A model generated the notes under the pieces. That model worked only from the letters and a program-made list of their open reading frames with translations. It did no database searches and was not told the DNA's origin. From contig CANRGC010000001.1 of NCBI GenBank assembly GCA_947630045.1, positions 102,282-166,281 on the forward strand: a stretch of DNA of 64,000 nucleotides, read 5' to 3'. Made by a program: the position numbers and the translations under genes. This DNA comes from Candidatus Gastranaerophilales bacterium (GTDB lineage Bacteria > Cyanobacteriota > Vampirovibrionia > Gastranaerophilales > Gastranaerophilaceae). Positions 35,258 to 45,140 of the stretch are shown piece after piece (within the stretch, counting starts at the first letter, position 1; each line of letters opens with the position of its first letter).

Positions 35258-36655
35258 TTATTCAACCTCTATTTCAATTTCAAAACTTCTTTTCCACGGA
35301 AGACTGTATGAAACTTCAAACTTTTTGTTTAGAAACTTCTCAATTCTATCTTGAAACGGTTTAAAATCAAGAAGATTTTTTTCAAGTTCAAAGATACAGT
35401 TTTTTGTTCCCTGAATTTTTTTTCGAATATTTGCCTGATAGCCCCAATCATCCAAAAGCCTTATAAACATAACCTTTTTAAATGCTTCCGCATCGAAAAC
35501 GTCATCTTTTTTGGCAAGATAAGATATTACGCCAAGACAAAGAGCGCTTCCTATTGTATTTGCGCTTGTATTATAGCCGGAATATGCCATAATTTCAGGC
35601 GAAAAACCTTTTAACATATTTTCAACAAGCCCGATATCCGCCCCGTTTGCATTGTTTATGTCGGCAATTATAAAAGGTTTTTTAAAATCTATAACGGCTT
35701 TCGGGCTTGAATTTATAACGTCTTGAAAAACCAAATCGCCCTGTTTTTCTCTAAAATTATTAACAAATAAGATTATATCTTCGTTTTTGTCAGTTATTAT
35801 TGAATTTTGGACCCCGATTTTAATTTGTTCTTCCACACAATTTTTAACGGATAAATCTTCGTATCTTGAAATTTTATCAACCGTTTTTGGGTTTGAATAA
35901 ACAATTTTAAATTTTAAAGGAAGATTTTCAACAACCCCCCTCAATAACAACCCCAAAGGAATTTCATCCGCTCCCGTTTTTACAATGGCGGGCAAGTTTA
36001 AATTTTTTATTTCTTTCTCAAGAAAACACGCTTCTTCAACATTTAAACCGAATTTGCCCGTGTCATCTTTTGAATAAATTAAAAAATCAAAAACGTTTTC
36101 TTTCAAAAATTCAAGATAAAGTTTATTTATATCAAAATTTCTTTTTCGTGTTTGAAGGTAATCATCCAAAATTTCTTGCGGAACATCGGTTTTAGCCGTT
36201 TTATTTTTATGTTTTTCATAAGAATATTTAAAAATTTTTTCACCGTATAAATTCCAATATTCCTTTTCTTCTTCATTGACGTTGTTATTTGAAATTCGCA
36301 TTATGCTTGAAGTTGCATAAATTTTAAGGTTTTTGTTTCTGTTTTTTTTATAAATTAAAATTTCTTTTAAGGTGTCAACTCTTTTTTTAAGCTCAAAAAA
36401 ACTTTCAAGACACCTTCTTGATGAAACAAGCCCCCCGTAACAGAGCGTATCAAGCGACAATATAATTAAATCAGCTTTTGTTTCAAATTTCAGCCAGTCT
36501 AAAATTCCTTCAATATCGGCACTTTCAACAAGCCCGCCAAGCAAATTTCTTTCCGGCAGCTTAAGATTTAAACTTTTGTTAACCTGAGAAATCTGTTTTG
36601 TCAGGCTGTAAGTTATGGGGCGGTTATCAATCGGTATAAAGAGTATATTTTTCAT
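35258..36655 (-). CDS. DUF4127-family protein
   Basis: This 465-residue soluble protein of unknown function starts 'ILFIPIDNRPITYSLTKQIS', the opening of the DUF4127 family as I know it. Other conserved pieces are 'LSLDTLCYGGLVSSRR', 'KDDTGKFGLN', 'TGADEIPLGLLLRG' and 'YSGYNTSANTIGSALC'. The conserved Asp, Ser, Thr and Asn residues suggest an enzyme, but the reaction is not known. It is transcribed with dapF (one-base gap) and diverges from the murF wall operon, so a link to wall or amino-sugar metabolism is possible. Confidence 0.75.
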   Translation of the reverse strand: MKNILFIPIDNRPITYSLTKQISQVNKSLNLKLPERNLLGGLVESADIEGILDWLKFETKADLIILSLDTLCYGGLVSSRRCLESFFELKKRVDTLKEILIYKKNRNKNLKIYATSSIMRISNNNVNEEEKEYWNLYGEKIFKYSYEKHKNKTAKTDVPQEILDDYLQTRKRNFDINKLYLEFLKENVFDFLIYSKDDTGKFGLNVEEACFLEKEIKNLNLPAIVKTGADEIPLGLLLRGVVENLPLKFKIVYSNPKTVDKISRYEDLSVKNCVEEQIKIGVQNSIITDKNEDIILFVNNFREKQGDLVFQDVINSSPKAVIDFKKPFIIADINNANGADIGLVENMLKGFSPEIMAYSGYNTSANTIGSALCLGVISYLAKKDDVFDAEAFKKVMFIRLLDDWGYQANIRKKIQGTKNCIFELEKNLLDFKPFQDRIEKFLNKKFEVSYSLPWKRSFEIEIEVE

Positions 36656-36733
36656 AAAAATTATTTTACATCAATTACTGTTTGATTTACAATAAGTTGT
36701 GTCCTTTTTTGACAGCATTAATTGGGGGAACAG

Positions 36734-38056
36734 ATGAGTTTCAGTATAAGGGAAGTTGTTGAGAACACTGGAGGAACACTCTTAAAAGGAAGCCTTGATG
36801 ACGACTTTGTTTTTGACATTTCCACAGACACAAGAAAAATCAAAAAAGATGACTGCTACCTTCCTTTGAGAGGTGAAAATTATGACGGTCACTCTTTTAT
36901 CGACAATGCTTTAAAACAGGGCGCAATCGGCTATTTTACTCAAGATAAAACGAAAATCAATACGGGTGCAAAATTTATAATATATGTTGAAAACACCCTT
37001 GTTGCTTATTTAAAACTTGCAAGATATTTAAGATATAAAATTAACCCGAAAGTCGCCGCAATCACGGGTTCTTCAGGCAAGACTACCGTTAAAGAGATGC
37101 TTTTCTCGGTTATGTCCACAACGTATAAAACCCATAAAACCGTCTTAAATCACAACAATGAAATCGGGCTTTGCGAAACGCTTTTTCAAACTCCTTACGA
37201 TACCGAATTTTTGATTTTAGAAATGGGAATGAGAAATTTAGGCGAAATTGAACTTTTATCTTCTTATGCAAAACCTGATATAGCAATAGTTACCAATGTC
37301 GGCACGGCTCATGTGGAGCTTTTGGGAACGGTTGAAAATATTGCGCTTGCAAAATGTGAAATTGCACACCACTTAAACAAAGAAGGAATTTTTATTGCCC
37401 CCGATTGCCCGAGAATTAAAAATACCGTTCAATTTGAAGGAAAAAAACTTTTTGTTTCAAAGGGCGAAAACATAAAAATTGAAAAAGGCAAAACCACCTT
37501 TGAATATAAGGGTGAAACCTTTGAGCTTTCCGTCGAAGGGGAACATAACGTGCAAAATGCCGTTCTTGTTATTGAAGCGGCAGAATTTGCGGGCGTTGCG
37601 CTTGAAAACATTAAAAAAGGCTTAAAAGATTTCCGCCCGATTGAAAAAAGGTGGGAAATTTCAACAATAAAAGGCTTAAATTTCATAAACGACAGCTATA
37701 ATGCAAACCCTGAGTCCATGAAAGCGGCAATAAAAACTTTTCTTTCCGTAAATAAACCGCCTGTCACCTTAGTTTTGGGCGATATGGGCGAGCTTGGAAA
37801 AGATTCGATTAAATATCATAAAGAAATCGGGGAATTTTTATCTTCTTATTATAAAGAAGGGGTTGAAGTTTTAACCGTCGGCGAGCTTGCAAAATTTATA
37901 TTAAAAGCGTCCTCATTTGAAGGAAAAAGCTTTGAAACAAGTGAGGAGTGCGCCCGATACATTTCAAATAATATAAAAAAGGGCAGCACGATTTTGCTTA
38001 AAGCTTCAAGATTTATGAAATTTGAAAAGATTATGGAAATGGTGGATAAACTATGA
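36734..38056 (+). CDS. murF: UDP-MurNAc-tripeptide--D-Ala-D-Ala ligase
   Basis: MurF adds D-Ala-D-Ala to the UDP-MurNAc tripeptide. It is 440 residues. The ATP loop 'ITGSSGKTTVKEML' is near residue 112, 'LEMGMRNLGEIELL' and 'NDSYNANPESMKAA' mark the Mur-ligase core, the last being typical of MurF. ATG at 36734 is chosen since GGGGGAAC is just before it and an upstream TTG would have none. It heads the wall operon and overlaps mraY by four bases. Confidence 0.95.
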   Translation: MSFSIREVVENTGGTLLKGSLDDDFVFDISTDTRKIKKDDCYLPLRGENYDGHSFIDNALKQGAIGYFTQDKTKINTGAKFIIYVENTLVAYLKLARYLRYKINPKVAAITGSSGKTTVKEMLFSVMSTTYKTHKTVLNHNNEIGLCETLFQTPYDTEFLILEMGMRNLGEIELLSSYAKPDIAIVTNVGTAHVELLGTVENIALAKCEIAHHLNKEGIFIAPDCPRIKNTVQFEGKKLFVSKGENIKIEKGKTTFEYKGETFELSVEGEHNVQNAVLVIEAAEFAGVALENIKKGLKDFRPIEKRWEISTIKGLNFINDSYNANPESMKAAIKTFLSVNKPPVTLVLGDMGELGKDSIKYHKEIGEFLSSYYKEGVEVLTVGELAKFILKASSFEGKSFETSEECARYISNNIKKGSTILLKASRFMKFEKIMEMVDKL

Positions 38057-39033
38057 TAATGATTGCTGTTTCTGCCCTTATTACATTGACTTTATGCTTA
38101 TTGCTTGGCGTTCCTTATTTGGAATTTATGAAAAAGAAAATGTATGGGCAATACATAAGAGAAGAAGTTCAAATATTACATGCCAAGAAAAATAAAACCC
38201 CGACAACAGGCGGTGTGTTTATTGTTTTTTCAATAATTGCAGGCTCTTTGATTGCTCTTTTTATGGCGGAAGAACTTTCGACAAGAGCAAGCATTGTTCT
38301 TATGACCCTCATTTTCTATATGTTTACGGGTTTTGAAGACGACATAAAAAAAATCAAAGGCAAACAAAATGAAGGTTTAAGCCCGAGAGCAAAATTAATG
38401 CTTCAAATTGCGGTGTCAATGCTGCCTGCTTTATATTTAATTATGGAACACCAGACAACGCTTACGTTTTTCGGGTTAAATATCGAACTCGGCTATTTTT
38501 ATCCGTTATTTGCCGTTTTTATGATTGTCGGCTCATCGAATGCGCTGAATTTAACTGACGGGCTTGACGGGCTTGCTTCCGGCTGTTCGTTTTTTGCCTT
38601 TCTTTCCTGTGCAATAATTGCGCATATTTCAGGATATAACGATATTGCAATAATCTCAATTGCGGCAAGCGCTGCATGTTTCGGTTTCTTATACTTCAAC
38701 AAACATCCCGCAAAAATCTTTATGGGCGACACAGGTTCTCTTGCTTTGGGCGGAATGCTTGCAACAATAGCCATAATGGGCAAATTTGAACTCTGGTTAA
38801 TTCCGATTGGAATAATTTTTATCTCGGAAACACTTTCCGTTATGCTTCAAGTGGCAAGCTTTAAGCTGACGGGAAAAAGAATTTTTAAAATGAGCCCTAT
38901 TCATCACCATTTTGAGCTTTCAAACTGGAGCGAAAAAAAGATAGTTGTCGTCTTTTGTTTAATTTCGGCAATTTTCGGCGCTCTTGCAGTTTTTGGCTTT
39001 ATGTTACAGTCGTCAACAGGTAATATATTATGA
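38053..39033 (+). CDS. mraY: Phospho-N-acetylmuramoyl-pentapeptide-transferase
   Basis: MraY makes lipid I by moving phospho-MurNAc-pentapeptide to undecaprenyl phosphate in the inner membrane. This 326-residue protein has about ten membrane segments. Signature residues are in 'HAKKNKTPTTGGVF', 'NALNLTDGLDGLASG', 'FMGDTGSLALGG' and 'MSPIHHHFE'. It overlaps murF by four bases and murD by four bases. Confidence 0.96.
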   Translation: MIMIAVSALITLTLCLLLGVPYLEFMKKKMYGQYIREEVQILHAKKNKTPTTGGVFIVFSIIAGSLIALFMAEELSTRASIVLMTLIFYMFTGFEDDIKKIKGKQNEGLSPRAKLMLQIAVSMLPALYLIMEHQTTLTFFGLNIELGYFYPLFAVFMIVGSSNALNLTDGLDGLASGCSFFAFLSCAIIAHISGYNDIAIISIAASAACFGFLYFNKHPAKIFMGDTGSLALGGMLATIAIMGKFELWLIPIGIIFISETLSVMLQVASFKLTGKRIFKMSPIHHHFELSNWSEKKIVVVFCLISAIFGALAVFGFMLQSSTGNIL

Positions 39034-40364
39034 ATTTAAAAAACAAAAAAGTTTTATTTTTGGGAAATTCACTCACGGCAAGAAAATCGGCAGATTTTTT
39101 CCTTGACGGCGGGGCAAACGTTTTTATTTCGGAATTTTCAGACAAAAAAGATGATATTGAAGAACTTGAAAAAAAGGGAGTTAAATTTGAATTTGGGGGA
39201 CACAGCGAAAAATTTCTCGAAAACCCCGACATTTGTATAGTTTCTCCTTCAATTAAAGATTCTTCACCCGTTTTTGAAAAAATTAACACGCCGGTTTATT
39301 CCGATCTTGAATTTGTCGGAAAGGCGCTTGGTTTTGAAGACAAAATGATTTTAATAACGGGAACAAACGGCAAAACAACAACAACAATTTTAACTTCGTT
39401 TATTTTATCGGAAAAATATAAAGCTCCCTATGTCGGAAACGTCGGCGTGCCGCCATTATCCTGTTTTAAGGGCGAAGCTCCCGATTATCTTGTTGTCGAA
39501 GCAAGTTCATATCAACTTCATTATTCTAAAACGCTTTCTCCGAAAATTGCAATTTTGTGCAATATAACGCCTGACCATATTGCTTGGCACAACGGTATGG
39601 AAGGATATATTAAAGATAAGACCGACATTTTAAAAAGAATGGATGAAAATTCTTTTGTTGTTTTAAATTATAATGATCCATACACAAAAACCTTTGCGGA
39701 TGATATAAAAGCCCAAATTTATTACTTTTCGCTTAATAAAACAGATTATGAAAATACATGTTACCTTGATTGCGGAAAAATTTATTTCAAAGGTGAAGAA
39801 ATAATTTCAACCGATGAAATTCAGCTTGAAGGAAACCACAACTATCAAAATGTCATGTGCGCAATAATTGCGGCGAAATTAACCGGTCTTGATAACAGAA
39901 CAATTAAAGAAGCCGTTAAAAAATTTAAAGCCCCCGCACACAGGCTTGAATTTATTGAAAAAATCGGAAAGACCTCATATTATAACGATTCAAAAGCAAC
40001 AAACCCCGAGGCTTCCAACGTTGCAATAACATCTTTTCCAAATAAAAATGTCGTTCTTATTGCGGGCGGAAGAGATAAAAACACCCCGCTTGACGAATTT
40101 GTTTCTTTAATAAAGAAAAATATTGAAAAGGTTGTTTTAATCGGGGAAGCCAAAGAAAGATTTAAAATCGAACTGAATAATGCGGGCTTTAACAACATAA
40201 AAGAAGAAAAAACGCTTGAAGACGCAATTGAAGAAGCCTCAAGAGAAAACCCCGATGTTGTTCTTTTTTCACCCGCCTGTGCCAGTTTTGACATGTTTGA
40301 CAATTTTGAAGTAAGAGGAGAGTGTTTCAGAAATTATGTCCTTAAAAAAGCAAATTCCAAATAA
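39030..40364 (+). CDS. murD: UDP-MurNAc-L-alanine--D-glutamate ligase
   Basis: MurD adds D-glutamate to UDP-MurNAc-L-Ala. It is 444 residues. The ATP loop 'ITGTNGKTTTTIL' is at about 109-121, 'VVEASSYQLHYS' and 'YNDSKATNPEASNVA' are MurD-type motifs, and 'SPACASFDMFDNFEVRG' near the end is characteristic of MurD. The 3' end overlaps ftsW by 29 bases. Confidence 0.95.
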   Translation: MNLKNKKVLFLGNSLTARKSADFFLDGGANVFISEFSDKKDDIEELEKKGVKFEFGGHSEKFLENPDICIVSPSIKDSSPVFEKINTPVYSDLEFVGKALGFEDKMILITGTNGKTTTTILTSFILSEKYKAPYVGNVGVPPLSCFKGEAPDYLVVEASSYQLHYSKTLSPKIAILCNITPDHIAWHNGMEGYIKDKTDILKRMDENSFVVLNYNDPYTKTFADDIKAQIYYFSLNKTDYENTCYLDCGKIYFKGEEIISTDEIQLEGNHNYQNVMCAIIAAKLTGLDNRTIKEAVKKFKAPAHRLEFIEKIGKTSYYNDSKATNPEASNVAITSFPNKNVVLIAGGRDKNTPLDEFVSLIKKNIEKVVLIGEAKERFKIELNNAGFNNIKEEKTLEDAIEEASRENPDVVLFSPACASFDMFDNFEVRGECFRNYVLKKANSK

Positions 40365-41499
40365 TATTGGAGAAGAAGAAGGCTATATAATTTCTCCGCC
40401 CGACAGAACACTGATTGTTGTGACGATTTTTCTCGTCGTTATCGGCATTATGGCAATTTTTTCCGCAGGCTCCGCAAAAGCGGTTGCCGAGGGGCTTAAT
40501 CCGCTTCATTTTACAATAAGACAGTTTATTTGGCTTATCGCCGGAGTTTTCGGGGCGGCAGTTTTTGCAAAATATGACTATAAAAAATTAAAGAAACACT
40601 CCATGGCTTTGGCGGTTGTTGTGGTCATTATGCTTGCTTTGGTTCAGTTTACCCAGTTTGGACTGACGGTTAACGGAGCTAAAAGGTGGTTTGTTTTCGG
40701 TCCGCTTCAATTTCAGCCTTCAGAATTTGCAAAACCCGCAGTAATATTGATGTTTGCGACAATGTTTTCAAAAAATATTTCAATTTTTGACTCAAAAAAA
40801 TTTCCTTATTACTTTATGTTTATTATAATGTTGCTTTTTATTTATAAACAGCCCAATTTGTCGATGATAATTCTTCTTTTGATGACCGCACTTTCAATTT
40901 ATTATATGTCGGGCGGCGGCTCCGCAAAACAAATTTTATGCTGGTTTGTGTCAGGCGCCTTTTTGGTTTCGCTTTTTATAAGAGATTATCAAAAACAGAG
41001 AATTCTGGTTTGGCTCAACCCCAACAAAGACCCTTTAAATGCGGGCTATAACATAATTCAATCTCTTATCGCTTTTGCCTCGGGCGGGTTTTTCGGGGTT
41101 GGATACGGCAATTCAAAACAAAAACTTTCGTGGCTTCCTGAAGGGCACACCGACTTTATTTTTGCCGTTATTGCGGAAGAATTCGGCTTTCTGGGATGTT
41201 TTTTTATAATATGCCTTTTTGCAATGTTTGTTCAAAGAGGGTTTGTTATCGCCTCAAGAAGCCCTGATATGTTCGGAAAGCTAATCAGCGTCGGCATAAC
41301 TTTTTCTGTCGGTTTTCAAGCGCTTATGAACATCTCCGTTGCAAGCTCTGCGCTTCCCGCAACAGGCATTCCGCTTCCGTTTATAAGTTACGGCGGAAGT
41401 TCCCTTTTTATATCTTTATGCATGCTTGGAGTTTTATTAAACGTTTCTAAAAAAAGAGTACAGAGGATAAGACCATACAATGAACAACAGTATATATAA
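40336..41499 (+). CDS. ftsW: Peptidoglycan glycosyltransferase FtsW
   Basis: This SEDS-family glycosyltransferase polymerises lipid II at the division site. It is 387 residues with about ten membrane segments. 'PLQFQPSEFAKPAVI', 'QSLIAFASGGFFGVGYG', 'LPEGHTDFIFAVIAEEFGFLG' (in part) and 'GIPLPFISYGGSS' are the SEDS signatures. The position between murD and murG points to FtsW rather than RodA. It overlaps murD by 29 and murG by 20 bases. Confidence 0.93.
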   Translation: MSLKKQIPNNIGEEEGYIISPPDRTLIVVTIFLVVIGIMAIFSAGSAKAVAEGLNPLHFTIRQFIWLIAGVFGAAVFAKYDYKKLKKHSMALAVVVVIMLALVQFTQFGLTVNGAKRWFVFGPLQFQPSEFAKPAVILMFATMFSKNISIFDSKKFPYYFMFIIMLLFIYKQPNLSMIILLLMTALSIYYMSGGGSAKQILCWFVSGAFLVSLFIRDYQKQRILVWLNPNKDPLNAGYNIIQSLIAFASGGFFGVGYGNSKQKLSWLPEGHTDFIFAVIAEEFGFLGCFFIICLFAMFVQRGFVIASRSPDMFGKLISVGITFSVGFQALMNISVASSALPATGIPLPFISYGGSSLFISLCMLGVLLNVSKKRVQRIRPYNEQQYI

Positions 41500-42601
41500 C
41501 TGCAAATTTTTTATAACGGGCGGCGGCACCGGCGGACATATTTATCCCGCCGTTTCAATAATCAAAGAACTTTTGGACTGCGGAGTAAAAAATGAAAATA
41601 TTTATTACATAGGAAATAAAAAAAATCTTGAATTTCAAATTTCAAAAGATAACGGCTTTAATTTTTTGTCTACAAGCGTTTTTGGAATGCCGAGAAAAGT
41701 TTCATTAAAATTTATAAAGTGGATATTTTTATTAATTTTATCAATCTTAAAATCTTTTTATTACGTTTTAAGATATAAACCAAATGTCGTTTTTGGAACA
41801 GGCGGATACGTTTCTGCGCCGGTTTTATTTGCGGCAAAATTTTTAAAAATTCCCTACGTTTTGCATGATTCAGACTGTTACCCCGGAATTGTGACAAGAA
41901 AATTTGCAAAAGGCGCAAAAGCCGTCAATTTGGCTTTTGAAGAAGCAAACAAGCTTGTAAACTCGGATAATATATATAACTATAAAAACCCCGTGAGGCG
42001 CATATTTTTTGAAAAAACAAAAGATAGCGCAAGGGAAGCACTAAATCTGAAAGACGAGTTTGTTATTTTAATTATGGGCGGTTCTCAAGGCGCAAAATCA
42101 ATCAACGAAGCGGCGCTTGAAGTCATTAAAGAATTTGAAAACAGAGAAGATATAAAAATAATTTTACAAACGGGAAAGAAAAACTATGATGAGATTATTT
42201 CAAACTTCAGCCCGACAAAAAACTCAACAATAAAGCCTTATTTTGACGATATGTCCACCCCTGTTATTGCTTCGGATTTAATCGTTTCAAGAGCCGGCTC
42301 AATAAGTATCTCGGAAATTTTATCGGCAAAAACCCCGTCAATTCTTATTCCTTACCCTTATGCGGCGGCAGACCACCAGAGAGTTAACGCAAGGGCAATT
42401 TCTGATAAAAATGCCGCAATTTATCTTGAAGATGAAGATTTAAAAACCGGCAAATTAAAAGAAATTATTTTAAGCCTTCTTTCAAACAAAGAAAAATATG
42501 GCGAAATTAAGAAAAATGCGGAAGCTTTGGGAGAAGTTTATAAAAATTCAAACCAAAAAATTTTAGAACTTATTTTAAATTCGGTTTCGGGAAAAAATTA
42601 A
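41480..42601 (+). CDS. murG: UDP-GlcNAc:lipid I N-acetylglucosaminyltransferase
   Basis: MurG adds GlcNAc to lipid I to form lipid II on the inner face of the membrane. It is 373 residues, GT-B fold. The Gly-rich loop 'TGGGTGGHIYPA' is at the N-terminus, 'GTGGYVSAPVLFAA' follows, then 'MGGSQGAKSIN', 'SRAGSISISEI' and 'AADHQRVNA' for UDP-GlcNAc. It overlaps ftsW by 20 bases and is followed one base later by folC. Confidence 0.95.
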   Translation: MNNSIYNCKFFITGGGTGGHIYPAVSIIKELLDCGVKNENIYYIGNKKNLEFQISKDNGFNFLSTSVFGMPRKVSLKFIKWIFLLILSILKSFYYVLRYKPNVVFGTGGYVSAPVLFAAKFLKIPYVLHDSDCYPGIVTRKFAKGAKAVNLAFEEANKLVNSDNIYNYKNPVRRIFFEKTKDSAREALNLKDEFVILIMGGSQGAKSINEAALEVIKEFENREDIKIILQTGKKNYDEIISNFSPTKNSTIKPYFDDMSTPVIASDLIVSRAGSISISEILSAKTPSILIPYPYAAADHQRVNARAISDKNAAIYLEDEDLKTGKLKEIILSLLSNKEKYGEIKKNAEALGEVYKNSNQKILELILNSVSGKN

Positions 42602-42602
42602 A

Positions 42603-43814
42603 ATGGGAAGCGAAGTTGAAAAGATTTTAAAAAGTTCTGACAAATTTAAAATAAACCTCGGTCTGGAAAGAATTAAAAAGGCGCTGGAAATTTTCAATAA
42701 CCCCCAAAGGGGCATGGAATTTATTCATGTTGCGGGAACAAACGGCAAAGGTTCCGTTTGTGCAATTTTAGAAAAAATTCTTCTTGAAGAAAACAGGTTT
42801 GTTATCGGCAAATATACAAGCCCTCACCTTTTTTCATACACGGAAAGATTTTCCGTTAACGGAGAAAATATTAAAGAAGATGAATTTCAAGAAATTTGCG
42901 AGGAAATTTTTAAAAAAGATAAAAAATATAACTTAGATTTAACCGAATTTGAAATTTTAACTCTTGTTGCCTTTATCTATTTTCAAAGAAAAAATGTTCA
43001 AATTGCAATCTTGGAAACCGGTCTTGGCGGAAGATATGACGCAACAAACGTTATTGAAAAACCCTTAATGTCAATAATAACTTCAATTTCTTATGACCAC
43101 AAAGAACGCCTCGGAAATACGATTGAAGAAATTGCCTATGAAAAGGCGGGCATAATTAAAGAAAACTGCAAAGTCTTGTTTTTAAAAGAAAATTTGGGCT
43201 ATAAGACCCTTTTAAAATGTGCAAATGAGAAAAACTCAATCATTGTTCAAGACAATCTTGACGTTAAAGTTGAAAATGGTTTTGCCATTATAAACAATGA
43301 AAAATTTCAATTTAATTTAAAAGGAGATTTTCAGGCGGAAAACTTAAAACTTGCGCTTCTTTGCGCAAATGAACTTTTTAAACCCGACAAAGAAACGCTG
43401 AAAAAGTCCCTTTTAAATGTTGATTGGAAATTTAGAATGCAAGAAGTTAATTATAAAAATAAAAAACTTCTCATAGACGCCTGCCACAACCCTGACGGGG
43501 CGAGGGTTCTTGTTGATTACATAAAAAAATATCATAAAAATAAAAAGATAAAATTTATTTTCGGTTGTTTAAAAAATAAAGAATATAAAAAGATTTTATC
43601 TAAACTTTTTGAAATTGAAGCCAAGTTTTATTTTTTTGAATTTAATTGGCAAAATGCGCTTAAATATGAAGAAATAAAAGATTTCAGCCCAAATTTTACT
43701 CAAACAAAAAACCCCGTTTTTGAAATCAACCAAGATGACTGTGAGCTTTGTGTTGTTTCAGGCTCGATTTATATGCTCGGAGAAATTTTTAAAAATTTTA
43801 ATCCAGCTCCTTAA
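42603..43814 (+). CDS. folC: Folylpolyglutamate synthase / dihydrofolate synthase
   Basis: FolC adds glutamate to dihydropteroate or tetrahydrofolate. It is 403 residues and related to the Mur ligases. The ATP loop 'VAGTNGKGSVCAIL' is at about residue 45, followed by 'YTSPHLFSYTERFSVNG', 'LETGLGGRYDATNV' and the late 'IDACHNPDGAR'. It follows murG at a one-base distance at the place where murC or murB often stands. Its end overlaps the opposite-strand XRE gene by 17 bases. Confidence 0.92.
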   Translation: MGSEVEKILKSSDKFKINLGLERIKKALEIFNNPQRGMEFIHVAGTNGKGSVCAILEKILLEENRFVIGKYTSPHLFSYTERFSVNGENIKEDEFQEICEEIFKKDKKYNLDLTEFEILTLVAFIYFQRKNVQIAILETGLGGRYDATNVIEKPLMSIITSISYDHKERLGNTIEEIAYEKAGIIKENCKVLFLKENLGYKTLLKCANEKNSIIVQDNLDVKVENGFAIINNEKFQFNLKGDFQAENLKLALLCANELFKPDKETLKKSLLNVDWKFRMQEVNYKNKKLLIDACHNPDGARVLVDYIKKYHKNKKIKFIFGCLKNKEYKKILSKLFEIEAKFYFFEFNWQNALKYEEIKDFSPNFTQTKNPVFEINQDDCELCVVSGSIYMLGEIFKNFNPAP

Positions 43815-44124
43815 GGGAAGAAATTATCTTATATAGAAATTTTATCTTTTTGTCATCAAGTTTAGAAAGCTCCAGATTAATTTTTTTAATCAAAACTTCT
43901 CTTGGTTCAAAATGTCCGAAATTAAAAAGTTCTTTTTCAAAAACATTCAATTTTGAAGCAATTTTTGAAATGTTTTCTTCTTTTGGAAACTGATATCCGT
44001 TTTCAATTCTTGTAAGATTTGAAGGCTCCATATCAAGCATTTCAGCAAGTTCAAACTGCTTAATGTTTTGGCTCTCTCTAAGCTCTTTTATCCTTTTGCC
44101 TATCTTTTTGCTTAATTCGCCCAT
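43798..44124 (-). CDS. XRE-family transcriptional regulator
   Basis: This 108-residue protein has an N-terminal helix-turn-helix ('IGKRIKELRESQNIKQFELAEM' in part, recognition helix 'EPSNLTRIENG', about residues 5-60) and a C-terminal helix of unknown function. In-frame ATGs at 44151 and 44136 are less likely, because the GGGAGAG at 44128-44134 serves ATG at 44124. It diverges from the pseudopilin array, with the pilin promoter in the gap, so it could regulate those genes; this is inference. Confidence 0.85.
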   Translation of the reverse strand: MGELSKKIGKRIKELRESQNIKQFELAEMLDMEPSNLTRIENGYQFPKEENISKIASKLNVFEKELFNFGHFEPREVLIKKINLELSKLDDKKIKFLYKIISSLKELD

Positions 44125-44193
44125 AAACTCTCCCATAAAAAAAGAATACAATTGTTTGCTCTTTAATTAAATACTGTGTCATAGCAATTTTTA

Positions 44194-44222
44194 TTGACTT
44201 TCTTTCTATGCCATGCTAATAT
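44194..44222 (+). promoter_or_regulatory. Promoter of the first pseudopilin gene
   Basis: TTGACT (44194-44199) and TATAAT-like TAATAT (44217-44222) at the ideal 17-base spacing, 28 bases before the ATG. AAAGGAAAT follows as the ribosome site. Confidence 0.6.
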
Positions 44223-44249
44223 TAAATATAATAAGTAAAGGAAATTAAG

Positions 44250-44969
44250 ATGTTTAAAAAAGGTTTTACTTTGGCTGAAATACTGATAACGCTTGCAATT
44301 ATCGGTATTGTGGCGGCGCTTACAATTCCGTCTGTTATAAGCAACGCTCAGCAACAGGAATTTAAGACGGGTTTAAAAAAGGCTGTAACGGTTTTAAATC
44401 AAGCGATTTCAACCAATTTGGCGCTTGACGGAGACACCCCTTATACAACAAAAGACACTTTGGCTAATTTTCTTTCAAGACATATGTCTGTTGTAAAAAT
44501 AAATAACTCTTCCGAGACATCAAGTAAGGACGGTAAAAACAGGATCGTCGCCAATTATGCATTTTACACAACGGACGGTATGCGCTTTGAAATACCAGAC
44601 AATATATCAGGAAGAGGCACATACAAGAATCTCACGTTTTATGACCCGCCCGAATCTGAAAAAGACGCAAAGTTTAGCACTAGGGAAGGTTGTGAAGACA
44701 GTACTAGTTATCATGTTATAAAATGCGGTTCATACGGGCTCGCAACAAACCCGAACAATACAAAGTGTACGCCTTGCATGGTTTTAGTTGATGTTAACGG
44801 AGATAAAAAACCTTCAAAATACGGAACAAACGCAGCCGATGAAAAAAGTTACGTTTGGACACAACCTGATGACGGCTATTTGACAGACATTTTTAACCTT
44901 ATGGTAACCGAATCAAGGGTTATCCCGTATGGAACAGTCGCTCAAAAGGCGATGTATGAAGATAGGTAA
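44250..44969 (+). CDS. Type IV pilin/pseudopilin-like protein, copy 1
   Basis: A 239-residue prepilin. The start 'FKKGFTLAEILITLAIIGIV' carries the prepilin-peptidase site (cleavage after Gly, mature Phe-Thr-Leu-Ala-Glu with Glu5) and a hydrophobic helix. The C-terminal domain has four Cys ('GCEDS', 'IKCGS', 'CTPCMVL') and a calcium-like 'VDVNGDKKPSK' loop. It is the first of three tandem paralogues whose ends are almost identical and whose middles vary. It is closed by its own terminator. It should be processed by PilD-type peptidase and assembled in a pilus or secretion pseudopilus, whose machinery is not in this window. Confidence 0.87.
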   Translation: MFKKGFTLAEILITLAIIGIVAALTIPSVISNAQQQEFKTGLKKAVTVLNQAISTNLALDGDTPYTTKDTLANFLSRHMSVVKINNSSETSSKDGKNRIVANYAFYTTDGMRFEIPDNISGRGTYKNLTFYDPPESEKDAKFSTREGCEDSTSYHVIKCGSYGLATNPNNTKCTPCMVLVDVNGDKKPSKYGTNAADEKSYVWTQPDDGYLTDIFNLMVTESRVIPYGTVAQKAMYEDR

Positions 44970-45021
44970 ACGAAAAAAGTTTTAAACATAAAGTAAACCA
45001 TTTATCAAAAACACATTTGGT

Positions 45022-45066
45022 CCCGAGTTTTGAATGCCGCACTGGTTTCAAACTCGGGTTTTTATA
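45022..45066 (+). terminator. Terminator after pseudopilin copy 1
   Basis: The stem CCCGAGTTT/AAACTCGGG, extended by an imperfect inner part, is followed by five Ts. Confidence 0.8.
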
Positions 45067-45140
45067 TTGAATTAATTAGAAAATTATGATTAAATTAGAA
45101 TATAAATGTGTGAATTAGATAATCATTGAAAGGTTCAGCA

